Origin: Nitrospirota bacterium
Lineage (GTDB): Bacteria; Nitrospirota; Nitrospiria; JACQBW01
Assembly (NCBI GenBank): GCA_016194305.1
Contig: JACQBW010000006.1
Span: 1-64,000, forward strand
Length of the DNA: 64,000 nt
Direction of reading: 5' to 3'
The notes beneath the pieces were generated by a model. That model had not been told where the DNA came from, searched no databases, and saw only the letters and a program-made list of their open reading frames with translations. Made by a program: the position numbers and the translations under genes. This document shows, piece after piece, positions 16,956 through 26,005 of this stretch. The first letter of the stretch is position 1; every line of letters begins with the position of its first letter.

Positions 16956-17639
16956 ATGTGTGGAAGAACCTATAAAACCTATACCCAAGAAGAGCTCGCT
17001 TACCGGTATCTCAATCTCAAACCCGTCGCCTTCCCTGAAATCAAACCCAATTACAACATGGCCCCTACGCAGGAAACCTGGGTGTTGAGAGAAATCAACG
17101 GGGAAAGGGAATTTGCGTCCATGCGCTGGGGACTTGTCCCCTTCTCGGCCAAAGATATACAGAGCGCTGACCGGTACAGCCTGATTAATGCAAAATCTGA
17201 AGAGATCAGCGAAAAAAGAAGTTTCAAAACCGCTTATCAGAAAAGGCGGTGCATCATTCCGATGAGCGGATTTTTTGAATGGAAAAAAGAGGGAGCAGAA
17301 GGCAAACAACCCTACTGCATTCACCTCAAAAATGACCCCATCATGAGTCTGGCCGGAATCTGGGAGCACTGGAAATCAAAGGAAGGAAACCAGGAGACAA
17401 CCTCCTACGCCATCATCACCATCGCGGCTAACGAAGTGATGAAAACCATCCATCCCCGCATGCCGGTCATTCTGGATCGTCATGATGAAGAAAAATGGCT
17501 TCATTCCGAAATTGAGGTCGACGTCAAGGAACTGCTAAAACCCTGTCCGTCCGAATGGATGGAATATTATCCAGTCACCATCGCAGTCAACTCTCCAAAA
17601 AACAATCGGCCGGAAGTACTTCAACCTGCCTCTCATTGA
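16956..17639 (+). CDS. yedK: SRAP/HMCES-family DNA-protein crosslink protein
   Basis: 227 residues beginning MCGR, so Cys2 becomes the N-terminal nucleophile after methionine removal. The other active-site residues of the family are visible: Asn in LINAKSEEI, Glu in MSGFFEWKK and His in IHPRMPVIL. SRAP proteins form a thiazolidine crosslink with abasic sites in single-stranded DNA and protect them from error-prone processing. Placed 42 bases after dnaE2, it is probably part of the same SOS unit; SRAP genes often accompany imu cassettes. Confidence 0.93.
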   Translation: MCGRTYKTYTQEELAYRYLNLKPVAFPEIKPNYNMAPTQETWVLREINGEREFASMRWGLVPFSAKDIQSADRYSLINAKSEEISEKRSFKTAYQKRRCIIPMSGFFEWKKEGAEGKQPYCIHLKNDPIMSLAGIWEHWKSKEGNQETTSYAIITIAANEVMKTIHPRMPVILDRHDEEKWLHSEIEVDVKELLKPCPSEWMEYYPVTIAVNSPKNNRPEVLQPASH

Positions 17640-17663
17640 AAACACTCCACGTAAGGGAACACC

Positions 17664-18353
17664 ATGTCTACCGACTCTTATTTTAACACCCTCTTTTTCA
17701 AATTTCTAAACGAGTTAAAATTAAACAACAATCGGGAGTGGTTTACGGCAAATAAAATGCGATACCTCGCGGAGGTGCGCGAACCCTGTCTCAACTTTAT
17801 CCGGGACTTTAGGCCCTATTTGGAAAACATTAGCCGGCACTTTGTCGCGGATGCCCGTCCCGCAGGCGGTTCCCTTTTCCGAATCCATCGGGATACGCGC
17901 TTCTCAAAAGATAAGAGTCCCTATAAAACCATGGCCGGAATTCATTTTCGACATGAAATGGCAAAAGATGCGCATGCCCCCGGTTTCTATCTTCATCTTG
18001 AACCGGGCAATGTTTTTGCGGGAGCCGGAATCTGGCACCCTGAGAAGGAAACTCTTCAGATAATACGAGAGGCCATTGTGTCGCATCCAGGAAAATGGAA
18101 AGAGATTCTGGCCGATAAAAAATTCAAGAAGACGCATCAACTCGCCGGAGATTCTCTGGTTCGCCCGCCCGCCGGATTTGATCCAAATCACCCTTTAATA
18201 GAACATCTAAAGCGAAAAGATTTTATTTCAATTGCCGAGCTAACCGAAAAAGATGTCCGTTCGCCCGATTTTATCGAACAGTTCGCCAGACTCTGCAAAA
18301 CGACGGCGCCATTGATGAAATTTCTGACTGTGACCCTCAATCTGCGTTGGTAA
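17664..18353 (+). CDS. DUF2461-family protein
   Basis: 229 residues. The family signature is clear: FFKFLNELKLNNNREWFTANK at the start, then SLFRIHRDTRFSKDKSPYKT and GFYLHLEPGNVFAGAGIWHPE. Members are cytoplasmic single-domain proteins of unknown function. GTG-free ATG start, 24 bases after yedK; the next gene begins five bases after its stop, so transcription with both neighbours is likely. Confidence 0.85.
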   Translation: MSTDSYFNTLFFKFLNELKLNNNREWFTANKMRYLAEVREPCLNFIRDFRPYLENISRHFVADARPAGGSLFRIHRDTRFSKDKSPYKTMAGIHFRHEMAKDAHAPGFYLHLEPGNVFAGAGIWHPEKETLQIIREAIVSHPGKWKEILADKKFKKTHQLAGDSLVRPPAGFDPNHPLIEHLKRKDFISIAELTEKDVRSPDFIEQFARLCKTTAPLMKFLTVTLNLRW

Positions 18354-18358
18354 GATCG

Positions 18359-19201
18359 ATGACCCGTTCAAGAAGAAGTTGGATTTTTTTCCTGAAGGCC
18401 TTAAATCGCTTTTTTGCGGTCGATGGACTCTTTCTTGCTTCGGGACTAGCTTTTGAACTCCTGCTTTCCTGTATTCCCTTTCTTTTTCTGGTTGCCTCTG
18501 CTCTTGGTTTTTTTCTCTTTAAGAAGGATCTGGAAATGGTCTGGCTACAGGAAATTCTTCACAACCTGTTGCCTTCCACCCGCCAAACATTCACGGAAGT
18601 TCTTTCAACGATTACCGACAACCGGAATTCGTTTGGCCTCGCCGGTTTTCTCTTTTTCTTTCTATTTAGCAGTTCCATGTTTGGATCTGTACGTACCGTT
18701 CTGGATCGGATCTTTGAGTTGAAGCAGGACCGCCATTTTCTGATGGATAAACTCTGGGATTTAATCGTCATGTTCATGGCGTCTATTTTATTTGTCCTCG
18801 CGATGGGAATCGAATCTCTATTATTAATCATGGAGAGAATCGGTGAACGAAGTCACATTTTCAAAACCCTTATTGCCCAGGAGTGGACGGCAACTAGTTT
18901 TTTGCTCGGGCTCGGCTTCACCATCTCATTATTTCTTATTTTGTATCGATTTTGTCCCTCTATCCGGATCGGAAATAAAGCGCTATGGATAACTTCAATA
19001 ACCGGAACGATTCTATTTGAAATTTCAAAGCTTGTTTTTAACTGGTATATGACGCTTTCGACTAACTATACACTTCTCTTCGGCACTTTAAGCGGCGTTT
19101 TATTTTTTATTTTATGGATATATTACTCTTGTTTGGTATTTGTTCTTTCCGCAGTAGTGGGATGGACAATCGAGAATTCTCTGATGGATAAGGGATCATA
19201 G
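18359..19201 (+). CDS. YihY/BrkB-family inner-membrane protein
   Basis: 280 residues from ATG 18359. Six hydrophobic segments in the pattern of YihY (once mis-assigned as RNase BN): a first helix ASGLAFELLLSCIPFLFLVAS, then FLFFFLFSSSMFGSVRTVLD, two central helices, and a last pair including LLFGTLSGVLFFILWIYYS. Function of the family is unsettled; transport or envelope roles are proposed. End of the 11.5-19.2 kb gene run, convergent with kup. Confidence 0.85.
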   Translation: MTRSRRSWIFFLKALNRFFAVDGLFLASGLAFELLLSCIPFLFLVASALGFFLFKKDLEMVWLQEILHNLLPSTRQTFTEVLSTITDNRNSFGLAGFLFFFLFSSSMFGSVRTVLDRIFELKQDRHFLMDKLWDLIVMFMASILFVLAMGIESLLLIMERIGERSHIFKTLIAQEWTATSFLLGLGFTISLFLILYRFCPSIRIGNKALWITSITGTILFEISKLVFNWYMTLSTNYTLLFGTLSGVLFFILWIYYSCLVFVLSAVVGWTIENSLMDKGS

Positions 19202-19295
19202 GTCGATTCCAGTAATCTTCGGTCCTCTCCGAAAATATAGCAGTTGCTAAACAATAATTTCATTGACATCTAAGTTTGAGTCTTTAAATGGAGAG

Positions 19296-21155
19296 TTAAA
19301 TCTCGATCTGGCGTCCAATTTCAACGACCTGATTCCTGGGCAGGCTAAAGTATTCGCTTATTTGGGCTGAGTTTCGTTGCAAAAAAGAATAAACATTCTC
19401 TTTCCAGGCAGGAAGGGCGGACCCTGTCCCATGTAAAACGGTCTCATGTCCGATGTAGTAGGTTACATCGCTTAAATCAAGTCGGCATTCCGTTTCCGAC
19501 CTCTTTAATAGTTCCGGGATATCAATCGTCTCCATAAAACCGTAATCAGCAACAATCCGCCAGAAATTTTCCCCAAGTTTTTCAATTTTTAAGCGATTTT
19601 CAGGTTTTACCCACGGCGTATGCCTCACAACAATCGCGAGGGCAACTACCTGAGAATGGAGTGCCCTGTTATGGGTAACATGCCAGATGATAATGGGCGG
19701 AGTCTGCTCTGTCAGTTTATCCATAAAGACAGCGACCCCGGGAACCCGGGGAATATGTTGGTCGGAAATGTCTTTTATAAAAGATTCCACCGGAACAGCA
19801 TGGCTTCTCATTTTGTTCCCAACAGCCGATGCGCCCAAGTGCCAAGTTCTCATTAAAAAGAATACCCCGCTGGCCAAGAGCAACGGCACCCATCCTCCCT
19901 CCAGGATTTTCATCAGGTTCCCGGAAAGAAACGCCAGGTCGACAAGGCAAAATAATCCAGCCAGAAGGAGACTCACCCACAATGACCACTCCCAATTCTC
20001 CCTCATGGTGAAAAAAAGAAGAATGGTCGTCAGAAACATCGTCAGGGAAACTGCAATACCATATGCGCCGGCAAGTCGATCGGAACTCCCGAATGACGCG
20101 GTGAGTATTAGAGTGACGAGCATGAGAAGCCAGTTGATAGAACCAATGTAGATCTGACCATAGCTTTCGGAGGATGTCTGTCGAATATGGAGGCGCGGAG
20201 ACCAGCCTAGTTGAATCGCCTGTCGAGTCATTGAAAAAATACCCGTGATGATTGACTGGCTGGCAACGATTGTGGCCAGAGTTGCGACGCAAATCACAGG
20301 AACAAGGAAACCCGAAGGCGATAGGCGATAAAAGATGCTATCATCGAGATTACTTCCTGACATTACCAGAGCCGTTTGGCCCGCATAATTCAGAAGAAGG
20401 GATGGTAAGACAAGACCATACCAGGCCATACGGATAGGTCGGACACCGAAATGTCCCATATCAGCATATAGCGCCTCTGCTCCAGTTACCGCAAGAAACA
20501 CCCCGCCCAATACGAGGAATCCAGAATGCCCGCTTGTTAAGAGAAATTTAATGGCATGCCAGGGGTTTAATGCCGCCAAGACTCCCGGATAAATCAGGAT
20601 CCCCCTGATTCCCAAAATCGCAAGAATAATAAACCACAAAACCATGATCGGCCCAAAGATCCAGCCGATTTTCGCTGTTCCTAGGAACTGGACAGCAAAA
20701 AGAACAATGAGAATGGCAAGAGAAAGTGGAAGAACGTAATGGGAGATGCCCGGATCTACGATTTTGATCCCTTCTACGGCTGATAGCACGGATATCGCAG
20801 GAGTCAGAACTCCATCTCCATATATCAGGGCCGCGCCAAACAACCCTATTGCGATCGTAAGACCCCTGCGCATCTTGTTTCCTTTAAGCAAGGCCATCAA
20901 AGCTAAAATGCCCCCTTCGCCCTGGTTATCAGCACGCATCACGAAAAGGACATATTTGACAGAGACCGTAATCAACAAAGCCCAGATGATCAGTGAAAGG
21001 AGGCTAAGCGCAACTTCAGGCGAAGGTTTCCCTCCGGCAAGATCTACCACTACCCTCAAGGTATATAGCGGGCTTGTCCCGATATCTCCAAAGACAATGC
21101 CAATTGCGGCAAGAAGAAGCGTTGGAAAATCCTTTTGATGAGTACGTGTTTTCAT
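19296..21155 (-). CDS. kup: Kup potassium uptake transporter
   Basis: 619 residues. The N-terminus has the Kup signature GIVFGDIGTSPLYTL, followed by about twelve membrane helices up to residue ~430 (for example GEGGILALMALL, AALIYGDGVLTPAISVLSAVEG, GAEALYADMGHFG) and a cytoplasmic tail of ~190 residues that includes THNRALHSQVV and FMETIDIPELL. It is a proton-coupled K+ importer of the inner membrane. Length is typical. No ribosome-binding site is obvious before the ATG. The upstream ~235 bases up to the insertion sequence hold no recognisable riboswitch. Confidence 0.95.
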   Translation of the reverse strand: MKTRTHQKDFPTLLLAAIGIVFGDIGTSPLYTLRVVVDLAGGKPSPEVALSLLSLIIWALLITVSVKYVLFVMRADNQGEGGILALMALLKGNKMRRGLTIAIGLFGAALIYGDGVLTPAISVLSAVEGIKIVDPGISHYVLPLSLAILIVLFAVQFLGTAKIGWIFGPIMVLWFIILAILGIRGILIYPGVLAALNPWHAIKFLLTSGHSGFLVLGGVFLAVTGAEALYADMGHFGVRPIRMAWYGLVLPSLLLNYAGQTALVMSGSNLDDSIFYRLSPSGFLVPVICVATLATIVASQSIITGIFSMTRQAIQLGWSPRLHIRQTSSESYGQIYIGSINWLLMLVTLILTASFGSSDRLAGAYGIAVSLTMFLTTILLFFTMRENWEWSLWVSLLLAGLFCLVDLAFLSGNLMKILEGGWVPLLLASGVFFLMRTWHLGASAVGNKMRSHAVPVESFIKDISDQHIPRVPGVAVFMDKLTEQTPPIIIWHVTHNRALHSQVVALAIVVRHTPWVKPENRLKIEKLGENFWRIVADYGFMETIDIPELLKRSETECRLDLSDVTYYIGHETVLHGTGSALPAWKENVYSFLQRNSAQISEYFSLPRNQVVEIGRQIEI

Positions 21156-21451
21156 TTTCAGATTTTAGTAAAGTTTCCGGGTATACTTGATCACTTACAA
21201 ACTCTTTCGGATTGAGTCGCAATATTTGCGTGGTTATTTTAAATCGGGTCATAGTAACACCCGTTACATCAATTAATCAATTTACTTTAAAAACAGATGC
21301 TGAGTTTCAAAGAATGCCATTTTGAGAGGAAAACCATTTTTTCCCCGCTGGTATCGGGCCCACGCCTGTTTTATCGATATCATGATAAGAGGGTTACTCC
21401 CCTATTTTACGGACACATCTAAAAAGGTTATATTAGCACAGGAGGTGTGTC

Positions 21452-21727
21452 ATGTTAACAAGACGGAAATTCAGCAAGGAGTTTAAGCGTGAGGCGGTAG
21501 AACTGGTGAAATCCAGTTCAAAGCCGGCAAGGGATCTGGGGATAGGTGTCAATATCCTGAGCCGCTGGTGCCGGGAGATGGAAAAAGAGGGGGGAAAAGC
21601 CTTTCGGGGTCAGGGAATTCCGAGAGATGAGGAGCTAGCCACCCTGAAGCGTGAGCTGAACCAGGTTAAGAAGGAACGGGATTTTTTAAAAGAAGCGGCG
21701 GCGTTCTTCGCGAGAGGATCGAAGTAA
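21452..21727 (+). CDS. IS3-family transposase OrfA
   Basis: 91 residues, preceded by a strong AGGAGGTG. Helix-turn-helix (FSKEFKREAVELVKSSSKPARDLGI... ILSRWCREME) and leucine-zipper region (LATLKRELNQVKKERDFLKEAAAFF), the usual OrfA layout that binds the inverted repeats and dimerises. Near its end lies a slippery heptamer that moves ribosomes into the OrfB frame. Confidence 0.9.
   Translation: MLTRRKFSKEFKREAVELVKSSSKPARDLGIGVNILSRWCREMEKEGGKAFRGQGIPRDEELATLKRELNQVKKERDFLKEAAAFFARGSK
21685..21691 (+). promoter_or_regulatory. -1 frameshift slippery site T_TTA_AAA
   Basis: In the OrfA frame the bases read T TTA AAA G, a canonical X XXY YYZ heptamer. A -1 slip gives a continuous frame through ...VRFRAIECC... 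and YPIRLMCRCLNVSPSSYYGW, which is the expected OrfB beginning. This produces the OrfAB transposase. Confidence 0.75.
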
Positions 21728-21771
21728 GATTCCGGGCGATTGAGTGTTGCCGCGATAGCTATCCGATTCGA

Positions 21772-22593
21772 TTGATGTGCCGGTGTCTGAATGTGTCTCC
21801 CAGTAGTTATTACGGCTGGAGAGACCGCCCACTAAGTAAAAGGGCCCAAGAGAATCAACGATTATTGAATCGGATCAAGGTTCTTCATGCCGAAAGTGAT
21901 GGGGTCAAGGGAAGAGGGAGAATCTGGGAGGATTTGCGCTATGACGGGGAATCCTGCAGCAAGCATCGGATCGCTCGGCTCATGCAAAGATCGGGCATTC
22001 AGGGAATCCTGCAGCGGCGACGTTGGAAGAAGAAGGACTCGGGTCGACGACCTGTGGGAGTGGAGAATCACCTCGAACGTGACTTTAAGGCAGATGAACC
22101 GAATACCAAGTGGGTAACCGATATTACCTATATTCGGACTGCAGAGAGGTGGTTATACCTGTGTGTTGTACTGGATCTGCACTGTGGGATTGTCGTGGGC
22201 TGGTCGATGAGCCATCAGCAAGAGAAGCAACTGGTCCTCCAAGCTGTGTTGATGGCCTTATGGCAACGGAAAGATCGGCAACCGGTTATTCTGCATTCTG
22301 ATCGCGGGGGCCAGTTTATCAGCGATGAATACCAGGGCTTTCTCTCAGGTCACAACCTGGTCTGCAGCATGAGTACAGTAGGCAGTTGTGCTGACAATGC
22401 GGCAATGGAAGGATTCTTCGGGATGTTAAAACGCGAACGGGTAAACCGACGACAGTATCGGACTCGTAACGAAGCCAGAGCGGATATATTTGACTATATC
22501 GAGTGCTTTCACAATCCGAGGCGAAGAAGGAAGCTTGAAGAAGTTAAACAGAATAATTTACTCTTAACTCAACTGTTCGTGAAAACAGGGTAG
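21772..22593 (+). CDS. IS3-family transposase OrfB (DDE integrase domain)
   Basis: 273 residues from ATG 21772, but the frame is open back to the slip site at 21691, so the working protein is the OrfAB fusion. It has the HTH_21 region (VSPSSYYGWRDRPLSKRAQEN) and an rve integrase core with the DDE triad: Asp in KWVTDITYI, Asp in ILHSDRGGQF and Glu in NAAMEGFFGMLKRE, followed by the typical ending YIECFHNPRRRRKL. No internal stop. Confidence 0.92.
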   Translation: MMCRCLNVSPSSYYGWRDRPLSKRAQENQRLLNRIKVLHAESDGVKGRGRIWEDLRYDGESCSKHRIARLMQRSGIQGILQRRRWKKKDSGRRPVGVENHLERDFKADEPNTKWVTDITYIRTAERWLYLCVVLDLHCGIVVGWSMSHQQEKQLVLQAVLMALWQRKDRQPVILHSDRGGQFISDEYQGFLSGHNLVCSMSTVGSCADNAAMEGFFGMLKRERVNRRQYRTRNEARADIFDYIECFHNPRRRRKLEEVKQNNLLLTQLFVKTG

Positions 22594-22682
22594 AACCCGT
22601 GAGAGATAAATAGCTAAAAAAGAGGTCATATTTCTGCTATAAAAGTTCTCAGTATACATCTGGGTAAAAGAACGTGCACACA

Positions 22683-23306
22683 ATGGACATTAAAATGAGT
22701 TTTCCCAAGTTGAGAACATGGGTTATATTGAGCGTAATTCTATGTGCCTGTGTTCACACTTATCATTTGAAAGACGATTACGATCTGCGTGCAAAAATAA
22801 GAACAGCAGAAGAATTCAATGATGCCGAAGGTTCTAGGAACGCGTACGGAATGGCCCTCGAAAAAGCCCGTCAGTATAACGCCGATCCTCAAGAACTAGC
22901 GACTTTGAATTATGAATATGGACGTGCTTCCGGCATTGTGTGCAATTTTGTGGAGGCAGAGAATCATCTATTGGAGGCGATGAAACTTGATGAACAATCA
23001 TCTGGACCCGTTCATATGGATCTAGTTGAACTGGCCAGGCTAAACTATGATCAAAAGAAGTATTCTCAAGCCATTCCGTATTTCGAACGCGCCATTCTCG
23101 TCCTCCAACAAATGAATGGACCTAAACTAGCACCAATAGGTCTTGCCGATATCCTCGATGAATATTCCCATGCCCTAATTGAAATCGGAAAGTCCGAGGA
23201 GTCCAGAAATGTGCATGAGCGGGCAGAAAGGTTAAGAAGAGATAATCCCATGGGTGAATCCATTACTGACAGAACACCATACGGAACCAAATGCGATAAA
23301 CACTAG
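22683..23306 (+). CDS. TPR-like lipoprotein
   Basis: 207 residues from ATG 22683 (GTG 22674 and ATG 22695 are in frame; none has a clear ribosome-binding site). Lipoprotein signal peptide with lipobox ILCAC. The rest is helical with tetratricopeptide-like pairs (ELATLNYEYGRASGIVCNFVEAENHLLEAMKLDE and VELARLNYDQKKYSQAIPYFERAILVLQ, each split into A and B helices). Role unknown, probably protein binding at the envelope. Lies 85 bases after the insertion sequence; the following lipoprotein gene overlaps its end by 53 bases. Confidence 0.65.
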   Translation: MDIKMSFPKLRTWVILSVILCACVHTYHLKDDYDLRAKIRTAEEFNDAEGSRNAYGMALEKARQYNADPQELATLNYEYGRASGIVCNFVEAENHLLEAMKLDEQSSGPVHMDLVELARLNYDQKKYSQAIPYFERAILVLQQMNGPKLAPIGLADILDEYSHALIEIGKSEESRNVHERAERLRRDNPMGESITDRTPYGTKCDKH

Positions 23307-23934
23307 AGCCATTTTGAAATTATTTCTAATTCTCCTACTTTTACTATTAGGATCTCCTTTATTTTCTGGATGTGTGCACCTGCCTCCTCCAGCCATGGCA
23401 CCTCCGATTTCTCCTGTACTCAATTCTTCGGAACGATTCAAATTCAAAGGTTATTCCATATTACCTCCGCCTGGAGGCGATTGGGGATACAGAGCAATGG
23501 AACCTTGGGACATTGTCTTTTTCAAAAGATTGGAGTCTAAATTGCACACATTTACCGCTAATGCCGTAGCTACTCCATATATCATTAAATTTGAAAAACC
23601 TGAAGATTTCTTGGAATATGTGAAAAGCATAAAAAAACGAGATACAGTTTCCGACCGCTTCAAAGTGTTGGAACAGGAGGCCCACATAGATCCAACATTT
23701 GGCCGTTATTGCGTACGCTTATTCCTAAAATCTGAAGATCACGCAGCGCCGAATGTAGATGCGCCCATATTAATATTGGAGATTCATGATCTTACCTGTG
23801 TTCATCCAGATACTCCAGACTGGGTTATTTCGGTAGGCTACTCTGAAAGATATGAACCAGGGAGAGGCAATGCGGAATTGAATCAAGTGGGCGAGCAATT
23901 TTTGAAAAGTCTTCAATTCATGCCAATTGAATGA
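23254..23934 (+). CDS. Putative lipoprotein of unknown function
   Basis: 226 residues from GTG 23254. A hydrophobic run LFLILLLLLLGSPLFSGC ends in a lipobox with Cys40; a TTG at 23311 would give a shorter and more usual signal peptide and remove the long overlap with the preceding gene. The mature part is alpha/beta (GYSILPPPGGDWGYRAMEP, YIIKFEKPEDFLEYVKSIKK, ILILEIHDLTCVHPDTPDWVISVGYSERY) and looks like small domains of secreted proteins that follow GYSxLPPPG, but I cannot name the family. Confidence 0.6.
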   Translation: MNPLLTEHHTEPNAINTRAILKLFLILLLLLLGSPLFSGCVHLPPPAMAPPISPVLNSSERFKFKGYSILPPPGGDWGYRAMEPWDIVFFKRLESKLHTFTANAVATPYIIKFEKPEDFLEYVKSIKKRDTVSDRFKVLEQEAHIDPTFGRYCVRLFLKSEDHAAPNVDAPILILEIHDLTCVHPDTPDWVISVGYSERYEPGRGNAELNQVGEQFLKSLQFMPIE

Positions 23935-24014
23935 AAGTGTATGTAAGATGCAACAAACAACTCTTACTTCCAGTAAGTCACACCTAATTGCCCACCTGTT
24001 TGATAGCGGACTTT

Positions 24015-24036
24015 AAACGGCAATCCTCACCTGTTT
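24015..24036 (+). repeat. Dispersed short repeat, copy 1 (GGCAATCCT type)
   Basis: AAACGGCAATCCTCACCTGTTT. A small imperfect palindrome (AAAC..GG / CC..GTTT) around CAATCCTCA, repeated in related form at 24758, 26786 and 29758. Confidence 0.45.
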
Positions 24037-24148
24037 GTTATTATTACAACAGAGATTGACCTTAAACCACCTATCGTATAGATTCTAATCTGAGGCAAAA
24101 AATAATACCTGTCATGGTAATACCATAATAACTAGCCATTTAAAACAT

Positions 24149-24664
24149 TTGAAACGAATAGTCATTATATTTGCCGTCATCTCAATTGCCGGAATCCTCG
24201 TCTGGGCAAATTGGCCTATTTCTCCACTTCCGGATGGCAGTGTATCTAACTATCTTATAATTACAAAATCAACTCGATCTCTTGAGCTCTATAAAGACCA
24301 TACGCTCCTGCGCTCATACCACGTTTCTATAGGTCGTCACTCAGTGGGTCCGAAACAAAAAGAGGGTGACGGACGTACACCGGAAGGGACATATACAATT
24401 GATTACCACAAGCAGGCCAGTTCCTTTCACAAAGCTCTTCATATTTCCTATCCCTCGAATTCTGAAACAGCGCAGGCATTGGCAAGGGGTGATAAACCCG
24501 GTGGACTGATTATGATTCACGGCATGAGAAACGGGCTTGGCTTTCTCGGACGATTACACACTTTCTTGGATTGGACCGATGGGTGTATCGCTGTCACAAA
24601 TCATGAGATAGAAGAGATTTGGCGAGTGGTTCCTGATGGCACTCCGGTTAATATTCGACCATGA
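24149..24664 (+). CDS. L,D-transpeptidase (YkuD domain), membrane-anchored
   Basis: 171 residues from TTG 24149 (no nearby ATG). One N-terminal membrane helix (VIIFAVISIAGILVWANW), then a YkuD domain: LIITKSTRSLELYKD opens it, and the catalytic part reads MIHGMRN with His124 and WTDGCIAVTN with Cys146, the conserved HG...(S/T)xGC motif. Such enzymes cross-link peptidoglycan or attach proteins to it in the periplasm. Length is that of a minimal single-domain member, with no LysM or PG-binding domain. Similar to YafK/ErfK-type proteins. Confidence 0.85.
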   Translation: MKRIVIIFAVISIAGILVWANWPISPLPDGSVSNYLIITKSTRSLELYKDHTLLRSYHVSIGRHSVGPKQKEGDGRTPEGTYTIDYHKQASSFHKALHISYPSNSETAQALARGDKPGGLIMIHGMRNGLGFLGRLHTFLDWTDGCIAVTNHEIEEIWRVVPDGTPVNIRP

Positions 24665-24757
24665 TATGGTGACAAGAATTCTTCTACGGAAGGATCTCTT
24701 GTTTAATCCTTCCAGTTATCCTCAGGTTCTCAGTTCGCCATTCCATCCAACCTTATT

Positions 24758-24776
24758 AATGGCAATCCTTACCATT
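24758..24776 (+). repeat. Dispersed short repeat, copy 2
   Basis: AATGGCAATCCTTACCATT, a perfect stem AATGG/CCATT around CAATCCTTA. CCTTCCAG lies about 50 bases upstream, as it does in copies 3 and 4. Confidence 0.45.
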
Positions 24777-24902
24777 GATTCTCTGCAATTGCAATTTTGC
24801 CATAACGCAGTATAATGCAATAAAACTTTTTCCGAAACTTCTCTTATCGATAATAAAACCGGTCGAATCTTTGTTTATCTATTAAATTGACATTAAGCAC
24901 TT

Positions 24903-25709
24903 ATGAATAAAAAACCCAGAAGTTGGTGGATTGCAGGTTTGCTAAGCCTTATTATTCCGGGATTAGGACAGATTTATAATGGACAGGCTCGAAAGGGACT
25001 TATTTTCTTTATCATTGCCGATATTGTTTTTGCTTGGTCCTATGTTGCTCCATGACAGCAAGAATGTCGTCATTATTATTCCCGCTCTTTATCTAGTATC
25101 CTTGGCTTACCGCATCATAGTGATTTGGGATTCGATCAGGACCGCACGAATAACGAGCCCTGAATTTTTATTAAAAAAATATAATAAAATACCTATATAT
25201 ATTGGTTTAATGTCCTTTGTATTTATCATTTACATTGGGCTTACTGCTTTTATCAAAAATAATTATTTGCAGGCATACCGAATACCTGCAGCCAGCATGG
25301 AGCCAACACTGATTATCGGTGACAAAATTCTCGTAGACAGACATTCTTCTGGACGAATCCCTAATCGAGGAGACCTGATTGTTTTCGAATACCCCAGAGC
25401 TACCAACGTAGATTTAATTAAACGTGTAGTGGCAATCGGGGGTGATACTGTGGAAGTTCGTAATAAGTTCCTTTTAATGAATGGCCAAGAGGTAACTGAA
25501 CCTAATGTTGTTCACAGGGACCCGAATGTAATTCCTGAACGTGACAATTTCGGCCCCGTAAAGGTTCCTGACGTAAAATCTTTGTCATGGGCGATAACCG
25601 GGATAAGAGTCTTGACAGTAGATTCTGGGGTTTCCTTGATAAGTCAAAAATAAAAGGTACAGTCATGGGCATCTATCTGCCACTGAATCGTTTAGGTCCT
25701 GTGTATTAG
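24903..25709 (+). pseudogene. lepB: Signal peptidase I gene with two compensating frameshifts
   Basis: Three pieces of one gene lie in two frames. Frame A from ATG 24903 gives the usual N-terminus of this LepB subtype (WIAGLLSLIIPGLGQIYNG) and stops at 25054. Frame B continues from about 25040 with LYLVSLAYRIIVIWDSIRTAR, the catalytic Ser in PAASMEPTLIIGDKILVDR and the catalytic Lys in LIKRVVAIGGD. Near 25572 the gene returns to frame A, which carries the conserved box MGDNRDKSLDSRFWGF and ends at TAG 25709. A one-base change near 25572 would restore VPDRKIFVMGDNRD. As written no single frame encodes a working enzyme; frame B alone ends at 25653 without the last box. Either true decay or assembly error. 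A full copy elsewhere would be expected since LepB is essential. Confidence 0.8.
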
Positions 25710-25731
25710 AATAAAAACCTGGTTATTCATT

Positions 25732-25767
25732 CCCGCGCGGTTGAAATAATCAAGCGCGGGATTTTCT
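25732..25767 (+). terminator. Rho-independent terminator after the lepB pseudogene
   Basis: CCCGCGC at 25732-25738 pairs with GCGCGGG at 25754-25760, extended by TTGA/TCAA across a short bulge, and is followed by ATTTTCTT. The seven G-C pairs make it the strongest hairpin in this AT-rich stretch. Confidence 0.7.
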
Positions 25768-26005
25768 TATGGTGTAGGAGCATCCCTTTGATGTTCTTCT
25801 ATTTGATCCTTCCAGTAGTTCAGCATTGATCGAAAATAAAACACTTCGTAGATTCCATCCCGTATTCCGCACACAACGTCGTTTTTTATCAGTTATTTGC
25901 ATTTTTAACAAGAAGCATCTCAAATGTCTACTGCGGCCTTTCTCATTGATCTCTAAATCGAAATTGACTAGTTGGTTAGAAAATTCCATAATCGCATCAA
26001 ATCTT

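Larger units (their letters stand above)
21391..22598 (+). mobile_element. IS3-family insertion sequence (about 1.2 kb)
   Basis: Two overlapping transposase frames flanked by imperfect inverted repeats: left 21391-21415 and right 22574-22598 agree at 17 of 25 positions without gaps (both ends read GGGTT... outward-in). Ends are estimated from this match. No convincing target duplication flanks these ends, and they do not show the TG/CA termini common in IS3 members, so the true tips may lie a few bases away. Both frames are intact, so the element may be active. Confidence 0.75.

Noticed and set aside
20746-21138. 130-residue open frame antisense to kup
   Set aside because: Shadow of the conserved Kup N-terminal region; composition reflects the antisense of hydrophobic codons.
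21156-21390. c-di-AMP riboswitch upstream of kup
   Set aside because: Looked for because such riboswitches often precede K+ transporters, but no conserved core could be seen in the 235 bases.
21385-22605. Target-site duplication of the insertion sequence
   Set aside because: The bases next to the inferred ends (AGA and GTG) do not match, so either the ends are slightly off or the duplication has decayed.
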